Counted from the stretch's first letter, positions 37,627 through 47,818 are shown. The stretch is DNA of 64,000 bases from Vibrio mimicus CAIM 602 (GCF_000338875.1 NZ_AOMO01000021.1:124001-188000), one strand, 5' to 3'. Program-made: numbers and translations. The notes: generated from the letters alone by a model not told the origin.

Positions 37627-38297
37627 GCCCTGATTACTTGGGTGCTTGGATTGTAGGGTTACTCGGTGCTGGCCATTGCCTTGGAATGTGCGGTGGTATA
37701 AGTACCCTATTAACCCTCAATCAACCTAAAAGCTCTCCTGTTTTATTGCTCTACTACAATTTGGGTCGGTTACTCAGTTATGCACTGATTGGCGGAATTG
37801 TAGGGGGAATTACCTCTTCTATTACTGGTTTGATCGATCTTCAGTCAGCATTAGTATGGCTCAGAATCATTGCGGCTATGTTAATGATTGTGTTAGGCCT
37901 CTATATAGGCCGTTGGTGGTTTGGCTTACTTCGCCTTGAAAAAATCGGCCAGAAGCTATGGCCATTGATTTCCCCGCTAGGCAAATCACTTTTACCACTG
38001 AAAAAGCAGTGGCATGCTTTGCCTTTTGGATTGATTTGGGGCTGGCTTCCTTGTGGATTGGTTTACTCCATGCTGACTTGGTCAGCAGTGGCTGGAGGTT
38101 TCTCTCAAGGTGCGTTGATCATGCTGGCTTTTGGTCTAGGAACCCTACCCGCTATGTTGGTAAGTGGCTGGGGAGCAAATAAGTTAATACATTGGCAAAA
38201 TTCAATTTTTTTCCGCCAATGTGCAGCGTTATTGTTAATTGCCTATGGTGTATACACAGCTTATGACGCCATAAAGCTTATGGTTAATCTCGGTTGA
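37623..38297 (+). CDS. TauE/SafE-type (DsbD-like) membrane protein of the cco locus
   Basis: The 224-residue protein has six predicted membrane helices. It carries GHCLGMCGG near the N-terminus and WLPCGLVYSML in the middle, the signature of the 'sulfite exporter TauE/SafE' group with a Cys in each half. Proteins of this kind beside ccoS likely move copper or electrons for oxidase assembly; this is inferred from context. The start is a GTG overlapping the ccoS stop. It ends just ahead of the FNR box and fnr. Confidence 0.85.
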   Translation: MSPDYLGAWIVGLLGAGHCLGMCGGISTLLTLNQPKSSPVLLLYYNLGRLLSYALIGGIVGGITSSITGLIDLQSALVWLRIIAAMLMIVLGLYIGRWWFGLLRLEKIGQKLWPLISPLGKSLLPLKKQWHALPFGLIWGWLPCGLVYSMLTWSAVAGGFSQGALIMLAFGLGTLPAMLVSGWGANKLIHWQNSIFFRQCAALLLIAYGVYTAYDAIKLMVNLG

Positions 38298-38356
38298 TGG
38301 TTTAGTTATTGCTGATTTATTTTAACTACCCTTTAGGGTTAAGCGATGCTAAAATA

Positions 38357-38370
38357 TTGACGTACATCAA
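38357..38370. promoter_or_regulatory. FNR box upstream of fnr
   Basis: TTGACGTACATCAA matches the FNR consensus TTGATNNNNATCAA at all but one position. It lies 16 bp before the fnr start, in the right place for repression of fnr by its own product. Confidence 0.7.
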
Positions 38371-38386
38371 TTAGTGAAAGGTTGTT

Positions 38387-39139
38387 ATGATTTCCGAAAA
38401 GCCTGCTGCGAAGCGCATTCAATCGGGTGGTTGTGCTATTCACTGTCAAGATTGCAGTATTAGCCAACTGTGTATCCCTTTTACCTTGAATGAGTCTGAG
38501 CTTGATCAGCTTGACCAGATCATCGAGCGTAAAAAACCGATTCAGAAAGGTCAGGAGCTGTTCAAAGCTGGTGACGAGCTACGCTCTCTCTATGCCATTC
38601 GTTCTGGCACCATTAAAAGCTACACCATCACTGAACAAGGGGATGAGCAGATCACTGCATTCCACTTAGCGGGTGATTTGGTGGGATTTGATGCCATTAC
38701 TGAAGATCAGCACCCAAGCTTTGCTCAAGCGCTTGAAACCTCAATGGTTTGCGAAATTCCATATGAAATTCTCGATGACCTTTCTGGTAAAATGCCAAAG
38801 CTTCGTCAGCAAATCATGCGTTTGATGAGTAGCGAAATTAAAGGCGATCAGGAAATGATCCTGTTGCTATCAAAGAAAAATGCAGAAGAGCGTCTAGCGG
38901 CATTCTTATACAACCTTTCTACTCGTTTTTCTCAGCGTGGTTTCAGCCCTCGTGAGTTCCGCCTCACTATGACTCGTGGTGATATTGGTAACTACCTTGG
39001 ACTCACGGTTGAGACTATCAGCCGCTTGTTAGGTCGCTTCCAAAAATCAGAAATCCTTAGTGTTAAAGGCAAATACATCACCATTCTCAATCATGCGGAA
39101 TTGATGGAATTAGCTGGCGTTTCAAAAGAAACTAAATAA
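38387..39139 (+). CDS. fnr: Anaerobic regulator FNR
   Basis: The 250-residue CRP-family regulator carries the iron-sulfur ligands Cys20, Cys23, Cys29 and Cys122, at the same positions as E. coli FNR. The C-terminal helix-turn-helix has [14 protein letters not shown]. It senses oxygen by [4Fe-4S] cluster loss and switches respiratory genes. A near-perfect FNR box precedes the gene. It lies between the cco assembly genes and uspE, as is common in gammaproteobacteria. Confidence 0.97.
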   Translation: MISEKPAAKRIQSGGCAIHCQDCSISQLCIPFTLNESELDQLDQIIERKKPIQKGQELFKAGDELRSLYAIRSGTIKSYTITEQGDEQITAFHLAGDLVGFDAITEDQHPSFAQALETSMVCEIPYEILDDLSGKMPKLRQQIMRLMSSEIKGDQEMILLLSKKNAEERLAAFLYNLSTRFSQRGFSPREFRLTMTRGDIGNYLGLTVETISRLLGRFQKSEILSVKGKYITILNHAELMELAGVSKETK

Positions 39140-39145
39140 CTTCAA

Positions 39146-39172
39146 TGATGTAGCTCTTAATGAGCTACATCA
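39146..39172 (+). terminator. Hairpin terminator after fnr
   Basis: An 11-bp perfect stem (TGATGTAGCTC / GAGCTACATCA) with a TTAAT loop is followed by TACTTCTTC, a weak T-tract. Confidence 0.7.
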
Positions 39173-39268
39173 TACTTCTTCTAAATACCTACTCTTTTTG
39201 CTAAAACTCTGCTCATAACTAAGCTAAAGTAAAGCTAACAAACCTCCTCACTGAACAAGGAGTTTCTC

Positions 39269-40216
39269 ATGAGCATATACAGTAAAATTCTTGTCGTGGC
39301 CGACATCAACCATGATGAACAACCTGCTTTAGCTCGGGCAATGCAACTGGCGCAAAAAAGCACCTCAACCAGCCACGTAACTTTCTTCCTGTCTATATAT
39401 GATTTTTCTTACGACATGACTTCCATGCTTTCATTTGAAGAGCGTGATGCCATGCGTAAAGGAGTTATCCATCAACGGGAACAGTGGATGCGTTCTATTG
39501 CAGAACCTTACATCGATAAATCTGTTCAGTTTGAGATCAAGGTGGTGTGGCACAACCGCCCCTATGAAGCAATCATTGGTGAAATATTTGCTGGCGAACA
39601 CGATATCCTGATCAAAGCTACACGTAAGCACGACATGTTGGAGTCCGTTATTTTTACTCCAACCGACTGGCATCTAATGCGTAAATGCCCAACACCTGTC
39701 TTATTAGTAAAAAATGCTGACTGGCCAGAAAATGCCAACATTATCGCTTCTGTACATGTGGGTTCAGAGGTTGACACACACATAGATTTAAACGACCGCA
39801 TGGTTGATCAATTGCTTAACCTAAGCCAGCGCCTAGGGGCGAACCCTTATTTGGTCAACGCCTATCCAGTAACTCCGGCTAACATTACCATCGAACTGCC
39901 AGAGTTTGATCCGACCACTTATACAGATGCAGTTCGTGGACATCACCTCACTGCGATGAAAGCTCTGCGTCAAAAACATGGTTTAAGTGAAGAACAAACC
40001 ATTGTGCAACAAGGATTACCTGAAGATGTCATACCGGAAGCGGCAAAACAGCTTAATGCCGCTATGGTAATTTTGGGTACAACAGGTAGAACTGGACTCT
40101 CAGCCGTATTTATCGGCAACACAGCTGAACATGTTATCGATAAAATCAATTGTGATGTTCTTGCACTAAAACCTAATGGTTATGTCAGCCCCCTCGATCC
40201 GCAAACTGCAATCTGA
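39269..40216 (+). CDS. uspE: Universal stress protein E
   Basis: The 315-residue protein holds two Usp domains in tandem (about 1-150 and 160-305). The second ends with ILGTTGRTGLSAVFIGNTAEHVID, the family nucleotide-site pattern. UspE is a cytosolic stress protein linked to motility and adhesion control. Its neighbours fnr and ttcA match the E. coli order fnr-uspE. The start has GAACAAGGAG 9 bp upstream. Confidence 0.95.
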   Translation: MSIYSKILVVADINHDEQPALARAMQLAQKSTSTSHVTFFLSIYDFSYDMTSMLSFEERDAMRKGVIHQREQWMRSIAEPYIDKSVQFEIKVVWHNRPYEAIIGEIFAGEHDILIKATRKHDMLESVIFTPTDWHLMRKCPTPVLLVKNADWPENANIIASVHVGSEVDTHIDLNDRMVDQLLNLSQRLGANPYLVNAYPVTPANITIELPEFDPTTYTDAVRGHHLTAMKALRQKHGLSEEQTIVQQGLPEDVIPEAAKQLNAAMVILGTTGRTGLSAVFIGNTAEHVIDKINCDVLALKPNGYVSPLDPQTAI

Positions 40217-40227
40217 GTCTAACTCTT

Positions 40228-40256
40228 AATCCCTGCCTTATTGGCAGGGATTTTTT
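40228..40256 (+). terminator. Intrinsic terminator after uspE
   Basis: A 10-bp stem (AATCCCTGCC / GGCAGGGATT) with a TTATT loop runs into four T. Confidence 0.92.
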
Positions 40257-40343
40257 ATCTCTTCACGCTATAGATCTAGCATCTCGTTTATTTATCCGTA
40301 TCATACGCACTTCATTTTGTTTCGAGATTTAAGATACCAAGCA

Positions 40344-41276
40344 ATGACAGCGCAAACTCAAGAGTTGACCAAAGCTCAACAATACAATTTCAACAAGTTG
40401 CAAAAGCGTATTCGTCGTAATACCGGTCAAGCAATTGCCGATTTCAATATGATTGAAGATGGTGACCGCATTATGGTGTGCCTGTCCGGTGGTAAAGACA
40501 GTTTTACCATGCTGGATATTTTGATGAGCTTACAAAAAAGTGCGCCTATCTCTTTTGAACTCGTTGCTGTCAATCTTGATCAAAAGCAACCGGGATTTCC
40601 AGCTCACGTATTACCTGAATATTTGGAAAGCTTGGGTGTTGAATACAAAATTGTAGAGGAAGACACCTACTCCATCGTTCAAGACAAGGTTCCAGAAGGT
40701 AAAACGACATGTGCACTTTGTTCTCGACTACGTCGCGGCATTTTATATCGTACTGCTAAAGAACTAGGTGCAACTAAAATTGCGTTGGGCCATCACCGTG
40801 ATGACATCCTAGAAACTCTGTTTCTGAATATGTTCTACGGCGGAAAAATGAAAGGCATGCCACCTAAATTGGTTTCTGACAACGGTGAACATGTTGTTAT
40901 TCGTCCACTCGCTTATTGTCGCGAAAAAGACATCATTAAATATTCAGACATGCGCGGCTACCCTATCATTCCTTGTAATCTATGTGGTTCACAGCCTAAC
41001 TTGCAGCGTCAAGCTGTAAAACAAATGCTCAACGATTGGGATAAGCGTTTCCCTGGCCGCATTGAAACCATGTTCAGAGCAATGCAGAACGTGGTACCAA
41101 GTCATCTAGCCGATTTCGCATTGTTTGATTTTAAGTCAATCAATAAAGATTCTGGCGTCATCAATGGTGGTGATATTGGTTTCGATAAAGAAGAAATTGC
41201 ACCACAAGTGGTTGAAGATGAAGATTTGGTCGTGGAGTTCGATCCTGCACTCCAGTTAAATGTCACCAATCTCTAA
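40344..41276 (+). CDS. ttcA: tRNA 2-thiocytidine-32 synthetase TtcA
   Basis: The enzyme adds sulfur to cytidine 32 of tRNA. The PP-loop SGGKDS is present, along with the iron-sulfur cysteines in [11 protein letters not shown] and [14 protein letters not shown] chose the ATG at 40344 ([13 protein letters not shown]), because the upstream in-frame start at 40317 is a TTG. The product has 310 residues, normal for TtcA. It is set between terminators and convergent to the DUF2987 gene. Confidence 0.95.
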   Translation: MTAQTQELTKAQQYNFNKLQKRIRRNTGQAIADFNMIEDGDRIMVCLSGGKDSFTMLDILMSLQKSAPISFELVAVNLDQKQPGFPAHVLPEYLESLGVEYKIVEEDTYSIVQDKVPEGKTTCALCSRLRRGILYRTAKELGATKIALGHHRDDILETLFLNMFYGGKMKGMPPKLVSDNGEHVVIRPLAYCREKDIIKYSDMRGYPIIPCNLCGSQPNLQRQAVKQMLNDWDKRFPGRIETMFRAMQNVVPSHLADFALFDFKSINKDSGVINGGDIGFDKEEIAPQVVEDEDLVVEFDPALQLNVTNL

Positions 41277-41293
41277 CCGAAAGTCCGACTAAT

Positions 41294-41326
41294 AACAAAG
41301 GCTGCCCTTAGGCAGCCTTTGTTTTA
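41294..41326. terminator. Bidirectional terminator between ttcA and the DUF2987 gene
   Basis: A 13-bp stem (AACAAAGGCTGCC / GGCAGCCTTTGTT) with a CTTA loop is followed by T on one side and preceded by A on the other. Confidence 0.9.
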
Positions 41327-41347
41327 TGTACGCTAGAAAATATGCGT

Positions 41348-42007
41348 TTATTTTTTCGCCTTAGGTAAATACGGCAGTACTCGTAAGGTAGGGGCAGGTA
41401 ATTCCATCCAACCATCTGGACCAATTTGAGATAGAGCTACTTGAGCTTTGTGATTCACAATCGCCACCGTTTGCCCGTTACTCAAGGTAATAACCCCTTC
41501 TGTTTCTGGTGAAAACTCCAACGTGACACCTTCAACTGCCGGAGTAAACCAACTTGCAAACATACCGCCGAGTTGTTCAAGCATGGCTTGCATCTGCGGT
41601 AACAACACTTCCACTTCTTGGTAAGCGACTTTGCCTTCAAACGGCTTTTTAGCCATCACCACCATAGAAAAATCACAGCGCTTATCTTGAGGTGTATCAA
41701 CAAACACCAGAGGGTTCGCTTGTCGCAGATTGTTATCCAATGGGACTAAAAGCTCATAACCCGGCCCTGTTTTCAACTCTTCATAATGCTCTTCTTTTTC
41801 CATCCACGCTTTTTCAATCACGCAGTTTTGTTTGCTCTGTGCATCAATAAAGAAAATACCCATTTTCACATCAGGGTGATCTTCTTTCGTGTTGCTTTTC
41901 ATCTGAGAAAACAACTTACTGTAGGTAAACATGTACTGTTGAGCCATTACAGGTGTGCTTATAGTTAAAGCTAAAGAAGCGAGTAGGAGGTAAGATTTTG
42001 ATTTCAT
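41348..42007 (-). CDS. DUF2987 family secreted protein
   Basis: The product has a signal peptide (MKSKSYLLLASLALTISTPVMA) and a mature domain with YSKLFSQMKSNTKEDHPDVKMG typical of DUF2987. Function unknown; the protein is likely periplasmic. I chose the ATG at 42007, directly after the stop of the upstream gene; another ATG at 42019 overlaps that gene. The close spacing suggests coupling with the Bax-like hydrolase and the membrane protein upstream. Confidence 0.8.
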   Translation of the reverse strand: MKSKSYLLLASLALTISTPVMAQQYMFTYSKLFSQMKSNTKEDHPDVKMGIFFIDAQSKQNCVIEKAWMEKEEHYEELKTGPGYELLVPLDNNLRQANPLVFVDTPQDKRCDFSMVVMAKKPFEGKVAYQEVEVLLPQMQAMLEQLGGMFASWFTPAVEGVTLEFSPETEGVITLSNGQTVAIVNHKAQVALSQIGPDGWMELPAPTLRVLPYLPKAKK

Positions 42008-42008
42008 T

Positions 42009-42800
42009 TTAGTTATCATTCCAATATTTTTGATTCGCCGACATCATGGCTTGTAAGTCTTGTACGTACGCTTCCCCACGCTCTGAGTATTTCAAAAGAC
42101 CGTTACTCATAGCAAAAGCGCTTTCATCACTGATGGGATTCTTCTTCTTTTGGCGAAGTTGAAAACGTATTTCACGCAAGTCTTGATAAGCCGCGTTGCG
42201 ATTCACATTCATAAAGTAGCCAAGAATGGAGTCTTGAACTGAGTCGAATTTGGCAACCTCATGTGTAGCACCTGGCGCGCGTTCTAGAGGAACCAAACCG
42301 CATCCCGAGTTATAGCACCACTGACCAAAATAGTTATTCGCTTCTCGAGCAAATCTTGATGTACCCCACGCCGATTCATTGGCGGCTTGTGTGAGCACTA
42401 ACGCCTCAGGAATCACATCAACCCGATGTAACATCTCTTTTATCCATACGGCATCAACATTGCCATCTTTTAACTCGAATGAGTATGCACTTGCCAAACG
42501 CTCAGCCTGCACTAAATTCTTCGAGGATAGTTGGCCATCTGCGAAGTCTTTCTTGATACGTTTAAGTAACGCGCGCTCTTGTAAAATCCGCGAGTTCTCA
42601 TACATCACACCGGGTTTAAGAAAACTAAAAAACGCTTCTTTTCTTTCTGAAATATCACTCATCGATGCAAAGTCAGGAGCTTGCCCCACCACTTCACCTC
42701 TCATCAAGGGAAGCTTTTGTGGTCTTTTCTGCTTTTCAAATCGATAAACCCCAAAAACCGCGATAGCAATAATAACCAGCCAGATTAACCCATTACGCAT
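42009..42800 (-). CDS. Bax-like glucosaminidase domain protein
   Basis: This protein has a single N-terminal transmembrane helix (LIWLVIIAIAVFGVYRF) and a C-terminal glucosaminidase domain of the Bax/FlgJ type. The likely catalytic Glu lies in TQAANESAWGTSRFA, followed by NNYFGQWC and the Tyr-rich end. Such proteins cut peptidoglycan or act at septation. I chose the ATG at 42800, with CCGGAG 8 bp upstream, overlapping the previous stop by a few bases; the frame continues to 42860 without a ribosome site. It is in an operon with the two neighbours. Confidence 0.85.
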   Translation of the reverse strand: MRNGLIWLVIIAIAVFGVYRFEKQKRPQKLPLMRGEVVGQAPDFASMSDISERKEAFFSFLKPGVMYENSRILQERALLKRIKKDFADGQLSSKNLVQAERLASAYSFELKDGNVDAVWIKEMLHRVDVIPEALVLTQAANESAWGTSRFAREANNYFGQWCYNSGCGLVPLERAPGATHEVAKFDSVQDSILGYFMNVNRNAAYQDLREIRFQLRQKKKNPISDESAFAMSNGLLKYSERGEAYVQDLQAMMSANQKYWNDN

Positions 42801-43599
42801 CAAATACTCCGGATGATTTGTTGCTATCTTGCTGGTCAGAATGTGGTTGATCCGTCGCAATAATTTTCAGGCGAATGCCGAACATATTACGGTAGATGAT
42901 GCCTTTAACATGGAAAAAGAATGGCAAAAATAGCACTAAACCGATGCCGTATAAGAAGACGGCCATCATAAACAGCACCATTAAGACCGAGTAAATTGCG
43001 ATCAGCGGGAAAATTTTCTTATTCACGGCTCTTAGTGACAGCAGTAAAGATTGCATCGGTGGTACTTTCTTTTCACAAATAAGTAACAGCGAGTTACTGA
43101 AAGCAATCGACAAATACATAGAAAGGAACGGCAAAATCATTCCTGCCACACCTTGTAACAATAAACTAAATAACGTGGCCAGAATGACAGGAATGGTAAA
43201 TTGTAGGCCTTTGCTGATATGTCGCGTTTGGGTTTTAAGCCCTGCCGCATGACTCATCGCCATTAGGCTGATCCCTGCATAGATCGGAGCACTGATCACT
43301 TCATAACTGAAATTAGCGATGAACATGGCTTGAATAAGCCCTTCTGGCAATGTTCCACCGTCTTCAAACACGGATAAAATCACCGAGAGATCGCCGATCT
43401 GCAATTTGAATGCAAAATAGAAGATTGCCAATTGCACTAAGATCAGCGCAAAAATGGCAGGTGTGAAATTAATAAAGTGTTTTACTGTAATGCCCCAAGC
43501 TTCCTTTAGTACATCACCCACTTTTAATTCATAACTTCCCGATAAGGCTTTTTCTATCGAGCCGCCAAGATTGAACTCTCTTTCGATATCGTTATTCAT
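42793..43599 (-). CDS. Polytopic inner-membrane protein of unknown function
   Basis: The 268-residue protein has about six hydrophobic segments (for example FTPAIFALILVQLAIFYF and GVAGMILPFLSMYLSIAF) and a polar C-terminal tail. I do not recognise the family with certainty; it looks like the uncharacterised DUF-type proteins of the BPSS1780/YciC kind. It is the first gene of the leftward three-gene unit, 323 bp from the divergent potA. Confidence 0.7.
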   Translation of the reverse strand: MNNDIEREFNLGGSIEKALSGSYELKVGDVLKEAWGITVKHFINFTPAIFALILVQLAIFYFAFKLQIGDLSVILSVFEDGGTLPEGLIQAMFIANFSYEVISAPIYAGISLMAMSHAAGLKTQTRHISKGLQFTIPVILATLFSLLLQGVAGMILPFLSMYLSIAFSNSLLLICEKKVPPMQSLLLSLRAVNKKIFPLIAIYSVLMVLFMMAVFLYGIGLVLFLPFFFHVKGIIYRNMFGIRLKIIATDQPHSDQQDSNKSSGVFDA

Positions 43600-43922
43600 A
43601 AATTACCCTAGTTCGGTCAAATGCGCGGATAACGTCACGCTTCGACGTGAAAATTGCGTTCATTATACTGAAATGCAGCTCAGGCTAAAATCTGATTACC
43701 AATCTGTCTTGCATTCTTGTCGATATGATTGATAATTAACCGCTTGATAGCATTAAGAGTTAAGCAAAATCAGTATGCTAGATAAAGTGGATTTAAACTG
43801 GCAAAAATTTTTATGTTTCAAGATAAGAAAAAGACTTTGAAATCGTGCTCTTGGTGTTTATGATGCGCCCCTTATTTTTGTTTAACTACAGGTCCAACAA
43901 GTAGAATTGTCTACAGGCCGAG
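43600..43922. other. Divergent intergenic region between the membrane gene and potA
   Basis: This 323-bp gap holds promoters for the two divergent units but no clear operator. A small stem CGTC-ACGCTTC-GACG lies near 43632-43650. I see no open reading frame with support. Confidence 0.4.
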
Positions 43923-45056
43923 GTGGGAGAAATACAGACGTTGAACGAACAACACTCAGTAGGAAAGCCAGTTATTCGCTTATCTGGCATTAGCAAAAGT
44001 TTCGATGGTAAGGAAATCATTGGTAACCTAAATCTTGATGTGAATCATGGCGAGTTCTTAACCATCCTAGGCCCATCAGGCTGTGGTAAAACAACAGTGT
44101 TAAGAATGATTGCTGGTTTTGAAACTGCAGATCAAGGTCAGATTCTGCTAGATGATCAAGACGTTACTCAAGTTCCTGCTGAACAACGACACGTCAATAC
44201 GGTCTTCCAAAGCTATGCTCTATTCCCTCACATGACTGTGTTCGAAAACGTTGCTTTTGGCCTGCGTATGCAAAAAGTGCCAAACAGCGAAATCGAGCCT
44301 CGTGTTATGGAAGCTTTGCGTATGGTACGCCTTGCTGAAATGGCACAGCGTAAACCGCATCAACTTTCTGGCGGCCAGCAACAGCGTATTGCTATCGCTC
44401 GTGCGGTCGTCAACAAACCTAAAGTACTGCTACTTGACGAATCTCTTTCTGCTTTGGACTACAAACTGCGTAAACAAATGCAGAGTGAGCTAAAGCAACT
44501 ACAACGTCAATTAGGTATCACCTTTATCTTCGTTACTCACGATCAAGAAGAAGCACTGTCAATGTCAGACCGCATTATTGTTATGCGTTCAGGCAAAATT
44601 GAACAAGACGGTTCGCCTCGTGAAATCTACGAAGATCCTAAAAACCTCTTTGTTGCTCGTTTTATTGGCGAAATCAACGTCTTCCAAGCAACGACTTTAG
44701 ACCGTATTGATGAAAAACGCATTCGCGTTGAAATCGAAGGTGTCGAGTCTATTGTTTATTATGAAGATGAAGTAAAGGCTGGTGACAAGCTGCAAGTGCT
44801 CCTCCGTCCTGAAGACTTACGTATCGAAGAAATTAAAGAGTCAGAAGAAAAAGGCATTGTAGGTCATGTGACAGACCGCACCTACAAAGGCATGACTCTG
44901 GAATCAGTGGTAGAACTGGAATCCGGTATGTGTGTGATGGTTAGCGAATTCTTTAACGAAGATGACCCAGATGTGGATCACTCTATCGGGCAGAAAGTTG
45001 CTATCACTTGGGTTGAAAGCTGGGAGGTAGTACTCAATGATGAGCAAAAAGCTTAA
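43923..45056 (+). CDS. potA: Spermidine/putrescine ABC transporter ATPase PotA
   Basis: The ATPase has Walker [10 protein letters not shown], signature LSGGQQQR, Walker [12 protein letters not shown], and a C-terminal TOBE-like regulatory domain (VLLRPEDL). The start is a GTG: reading from it ([13 protein letters not shown]) matches the E. coli PotA N-terminus, whose start is MGQSKKLNKQ. It overlaps potB by 20 bp. It powers uptake of polyamines delivered by PotD. Confidence 0.96.
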   Translation: MGEIQTLNEQHSVGKPVIRLSGISKSFDGKEIIGNLNLDVNHGEFLTILGPSGCGKTTVLRMIAGFETADQGQILLDDQDVTQVPAEQRHVNTVFQSYALFPHMTVFENVAFGLRMQKVPNSEIEPRVMEALRMVRLAEMAQRKPHQLSGGQQQRIAIARAVVNKPKVLLLDESLSALDYKLRKQMQSELKQLQRQLGITFIFVTHDQEEALSMSDRIIVMRSGKIEQDGSPREIYEDPKNLFVARFIGEINVFQATTLDRIDEKRIRVEIEGVESIVYYEDEVKAGDKLQVLLRPEDLRIEEIKESEEKGIVGHVTDRTYKGMTLESVVELESGMCVMVSEFFNEDDPDVDHSIGQKVAITWVESWEVVLNDEQKA

Positions 45057-45897
45057 TCTGCAAAATGCGATTATTGCCTTAATTGTAGGTTGGTTAGTGC
45101 TGTTTGTACTGATCCCTAACCTAATGATTATTGGTACCAGTTTTCTGACTCGTGATGAAGCAAACCTGATTAAGTTTGTTTTCACGTTTGAAAACTACAC
45201 GCGCCTTCTTGATCCACTTTACGGAAAAGTAATGTTGCATTCGTTTTATATGGCGATTGTAGCAACTCTAATCTGTCTCGTGATTGGCTACCCTTTTGCG
45301 TACATAGTGGCAAAAATGCCTGAAAAATGGCGTCCATTTATGCTGTTTTTAGTGATTGTTCCTTTCTGGACTAACTCACTAATCCGTACCTATGGTTTAA
45401 AAATTGTACTCGGCACGCAAGGTATCCTTAACCAAGCATTGATGTCACTGGGTCTGATTGATGCCCCATTACGCATCATGTTTACCGAAACAGCAGTAAT
45501 GATTGGTCTGGTTTACATTTTGTTGCCATTTATGATCCTTCCGCTCTATTCGGCTATCGAGAAATTGGATGGCACTTATATTGAAGCGGCACGCGATCTG
45601 GGTGCAAACAAGTTTCAAACGTTAGTTCGTGTGATTCTGCCTCTGACTATGCCGGGCATTATCGGTGGTTGTTTACTAGTTCTGCTCCCTGCACTCGGTA
45701 TGTTCTACATCGCTGACTTGCTTGGCGGCGCGAAAAACTTACTGATTGGTAACGTAATTAAGAGCCAAGTACTTAACGCCCGTGACTGGCCGTTTGGTGC
45801 AGCAACCAGTATTGCGCTGACTCTGGCAATGGCGATCATGCTGTACGCTTACTATCGTGCAGGTAAACTATTGAATAAGAAAGTGGAGCTAGACTAA
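45037..45897 (+). CDS. potB: Polyamine ABC permease PotB
   Basis: This 286-residue inner-membrane permease has six transmembrane helices and the EAA loop ([27 protein letters not shown]) that couples to PotA. It overlaps the end of potA and shares a base with potC (TAATG). A second ATG lies one codon downstream and either could serve. Confidence 0.96.
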   Translation: MMSKKLNLQNAIIALIVGWLVLFVLIPNLMIIGTSFLTRDEANLIKFVFTFENYTRLLDPLYGKVMLHSFYMAIVATLICLVIGYPFAYIVAKMPEKWRPFMLFLVIVPFWTNSLIRTYGLKIVLGTQGILNQALMSLGLIDAPLRIMFTETAVMIGLVYILLPFMILPLYSAIEKLDGTYIEAARDLGANKFQTLVRVILPLTMPGIIGGCLLVLLPALGMFYIADLLGGAKNLLIGNVIKSQVLNARDWPFGAATSIALTLAMAIMLYAYYRAGKLLNKKVELD

Positions 45898-46667
45898 TGG
45901 GACGTTCAATTAGATTTAGCTTTATGAGTTTGGTGTACTTATTTTTGTACCTACCAATCATTGTTCTGATTGTAAACTCATTTAATGAAAACAAGTTTGG
46001 TATCAAATGGGGTGGTTTTACCACCAAGTGGTACCACGCTCTAATGAATAACGACAGCTTAATGCAAGCGGCTTGGCACTCTATCAATGTTGCCGTGTTT
46101 TCTGCTACTGCTGCTACACTGATCGGCAGCTTGACTGCGGTTGCCCTCTTCCGTTACCAATTTAAAGGTAAGAAAGTGGTTAGCGGTATGCTGTTTGTGG
46201 TGATGATGTCACCAGATATCGTGATGGCAATCTCGCTGCTTGCGCTGTTTTTAGTGATGGGTGCAAAGCTGGGTTTCTTTACCCTTTTGATTGCACACAT
46301 TACCTTCTGTCTGCCATTCGTTGTAGTTACGGTTTATAGCCGACTCAATGGTTTTGACGTGAAGATGCTCGAGGCAGCAAAAGATCTTGGTGCAGGCGAA
46401 TGGGTTATCTTGAAGAAAATCATTCTGCCACTCGCTAAACCTGCGGTAGCAGCAGGCTGGTTACTTAGCTTTACCCTATCGCTGGATGATGTGATCATCA
46501 GTTCATTTGTAACCGGACCAACCTACGAAATTCTGCCATTGAAGATATACTCAATGGTGAAAGTGGGAATTTCACCTGAAGTAAACGCACTGGCGACCGT
46601 CATGCTTGTGGTTTCTTTAGTTCTTGTTATCGCTTCACAGTTGTTAGCAAGAGAAAAAGTGAAGTAG
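45897..46667 (+). CDS. potC: Polyamine ABC permease PotC
   Basis: The 256-residue permease has six helices and an EAA loop (LEAAKDLGAGEWVILKKIILPLAKPAV). It pairs with PotB to form the channel. It overlaps potB by one base. A terminator-like hairpin follows before the first potD. Confidence 0.96.
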   Translation: MGRSIRFSFMSLVYLFLYLPIIVLIVNSFNENKFGIKWGGFTTKWYHALMNNDSLMQAAWHSINVAVFSATAATLIGSLTAVALFRYQFKGKKVVSGMLFVVMMSPDIVMAISLLALFLVMGAKLGFFTLLIAHITFCLPFVVVTVYSRLNGFDVKMLEAAKDLGAGEWVILKKIILPLAKPAVAAGWLLSFTLSLDDVIISSFVTGPTYEILPLKIYSMVKVGISPEVNALATVMLVVSLVLVIASQLLAREKVK

Positions 46668-46696
46668 AATCCACGTCCGTTTGGAAACACGCGAAA

Positions 46697-46727
46697 CAGA
46701 ATGACGGAAGTCATTCTGTTTTTCTTT
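46697..46727 (+). terminator. Hairpin between potC and potD2
   Basis: A 9-bp stem (CAGAATGAC / GTCATTCTG) with a GGAA loop runs into TTTTTCTTT. It can stop part of the transcripts or protect the upstream mRNA, allowing different levels of permease and binding proteins. Confidence 0.75.
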
Positions 46728-46769
46728 GCAACGCCCAAAAGGGCAACGTTTAGTTTGGAGCTAACGTCG

Positions 46770-47801
46770 ATGAAAAAACTGGCTACTCTTTTAGCAGGTA
46801 GCGCATGTGCGCTTTCTCTGTTGTCTGGCACAGCGGCAGCGGAAGATAAGGAACTGGTGTTCATGAACTGGGGTCCGTATATCAATAGCGGTATCCTAGA
46901 GCAATTCACCAAGGAAACAGGAATCAAAGTGATTTACTCAACTTATGAGTCAAATGAAACTTTGTATGCAAAACTCAAAACGCACAATGAAGGTTATGAT
47001 CTGGTAGTTCCATCTACCTACTTCGTGGCAAAAATGCGTGATGAAGGCATGCTACAAAAGATTGATAAATCTAAGCTGAGCAACTTCAATAACCTTGATT
47101 CTAATTACCTAGACAAGCCTTATGATCCAAACAACGACTACTCTATCCCACACGTTGTTGCTATCACAGGTTTGGCTGTAAACACTGACATGTATGATCC
47201 AAATGACTTCCAAAGCTGGGGCGACCTATGGAAGCCTGAGCTAAAAGGTCAACTGATGTTGATGGATGATACGCGTGAAGTGTTCCACATCGCTCTGCGT
47301 AAGCTAGGTTACTCAGGTAACTCAACTGACGATAAGCAGATTGATGAAGCTTATGCGGAACTGCAAAAACTGATGCCAAACGTGTTGGTTTTCAACTCTG
47401 ACAACCCTGCTGCACCTTACCTTTCAGGCGAAGTTGGCCTAGGTATGCTGTGGAATGGTTCTGCCGCTGCTGCACAAAAAGAAGGTCTACCAATTAAACT
47501 GGTATTCCCGAAAGAAGGCGGTATCGGTTGGGTTGATAACTTCGCTATCTCTTCTGGTGCGAAAAACGTTGATGCAGCACACAAGATGATCGACTTCTTG
47601 CTGCGTCCTGAAATTGCTGAGCAAATTTCACGTGATACTGGTTACCTGACGGGTGTTAAAGCCTCAAACGACAAGTTTAAAGATGTTGCTCCACTGTTCC
47701 CATCTCAAGAAGATCTGGATCGTGTTGAGTGGCAATCAGCGGTAGGTGATAAAACTGTGAAGTACGAAGAGTACTTCATGAAGTTGAAAGCCGGCCAATA
47801 A
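46770..47801 (+). CDS. potD2: Polyamine-binding protein paralogue PotD2
   Basis: The 343-residue periplasmic binding protein has a signal peptide (MKKLATLLAGSACALSLLSGTAAA). It keeps much of the PotD pattern (STYESNETLYAKLKT, DLVVPSTYF, LWNGSA) but departs at several ligand-pocket segments: MNWGPY instead of YNWxEY, and SIPHVVAITG instead of SIPYIWGATG. I chose the ATG at 46770, with TTTGGAG 8 bp upstream. V. cholerae has two PotD genes; PotD1 (next gene) is the one known to support spermidine import. The ligand of PotD2 is uncertain. Confidence 0.9.
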   Translation: MKKLATLLAGSACALSLLSGTAAAEDKELVFMNWGPYINSGILEQFTKETGIKVIYSTYESNETLYAKLKTHNEGYDLVVPSTYFVAKMRDEGMLQKIDKSKLSNFNNLDSNYLDKPYDPNNDYSIPHVVAITGLAVNTDMYDPNDFQSWGDLWKPELKGQLMLMDDTREVFHIALRKLGYSGNSTDDKQIDEAYAELQKLMPNVLVFNSDNPAAPYLSGEVGLGMLWNGSAAAAQKEGLPIKLVFPKEGGIGWVDNFAISSGAKNVDAAHKMIDFLLRPEIAEQISRDTGYLTGVKASNDKFKDVAPLFPSQEDLDRVEWQSAVGDKTVKYEEYFMKLKAGQ

Positions 47802-47818
47802 AGTCGCAGAAAAGCATC

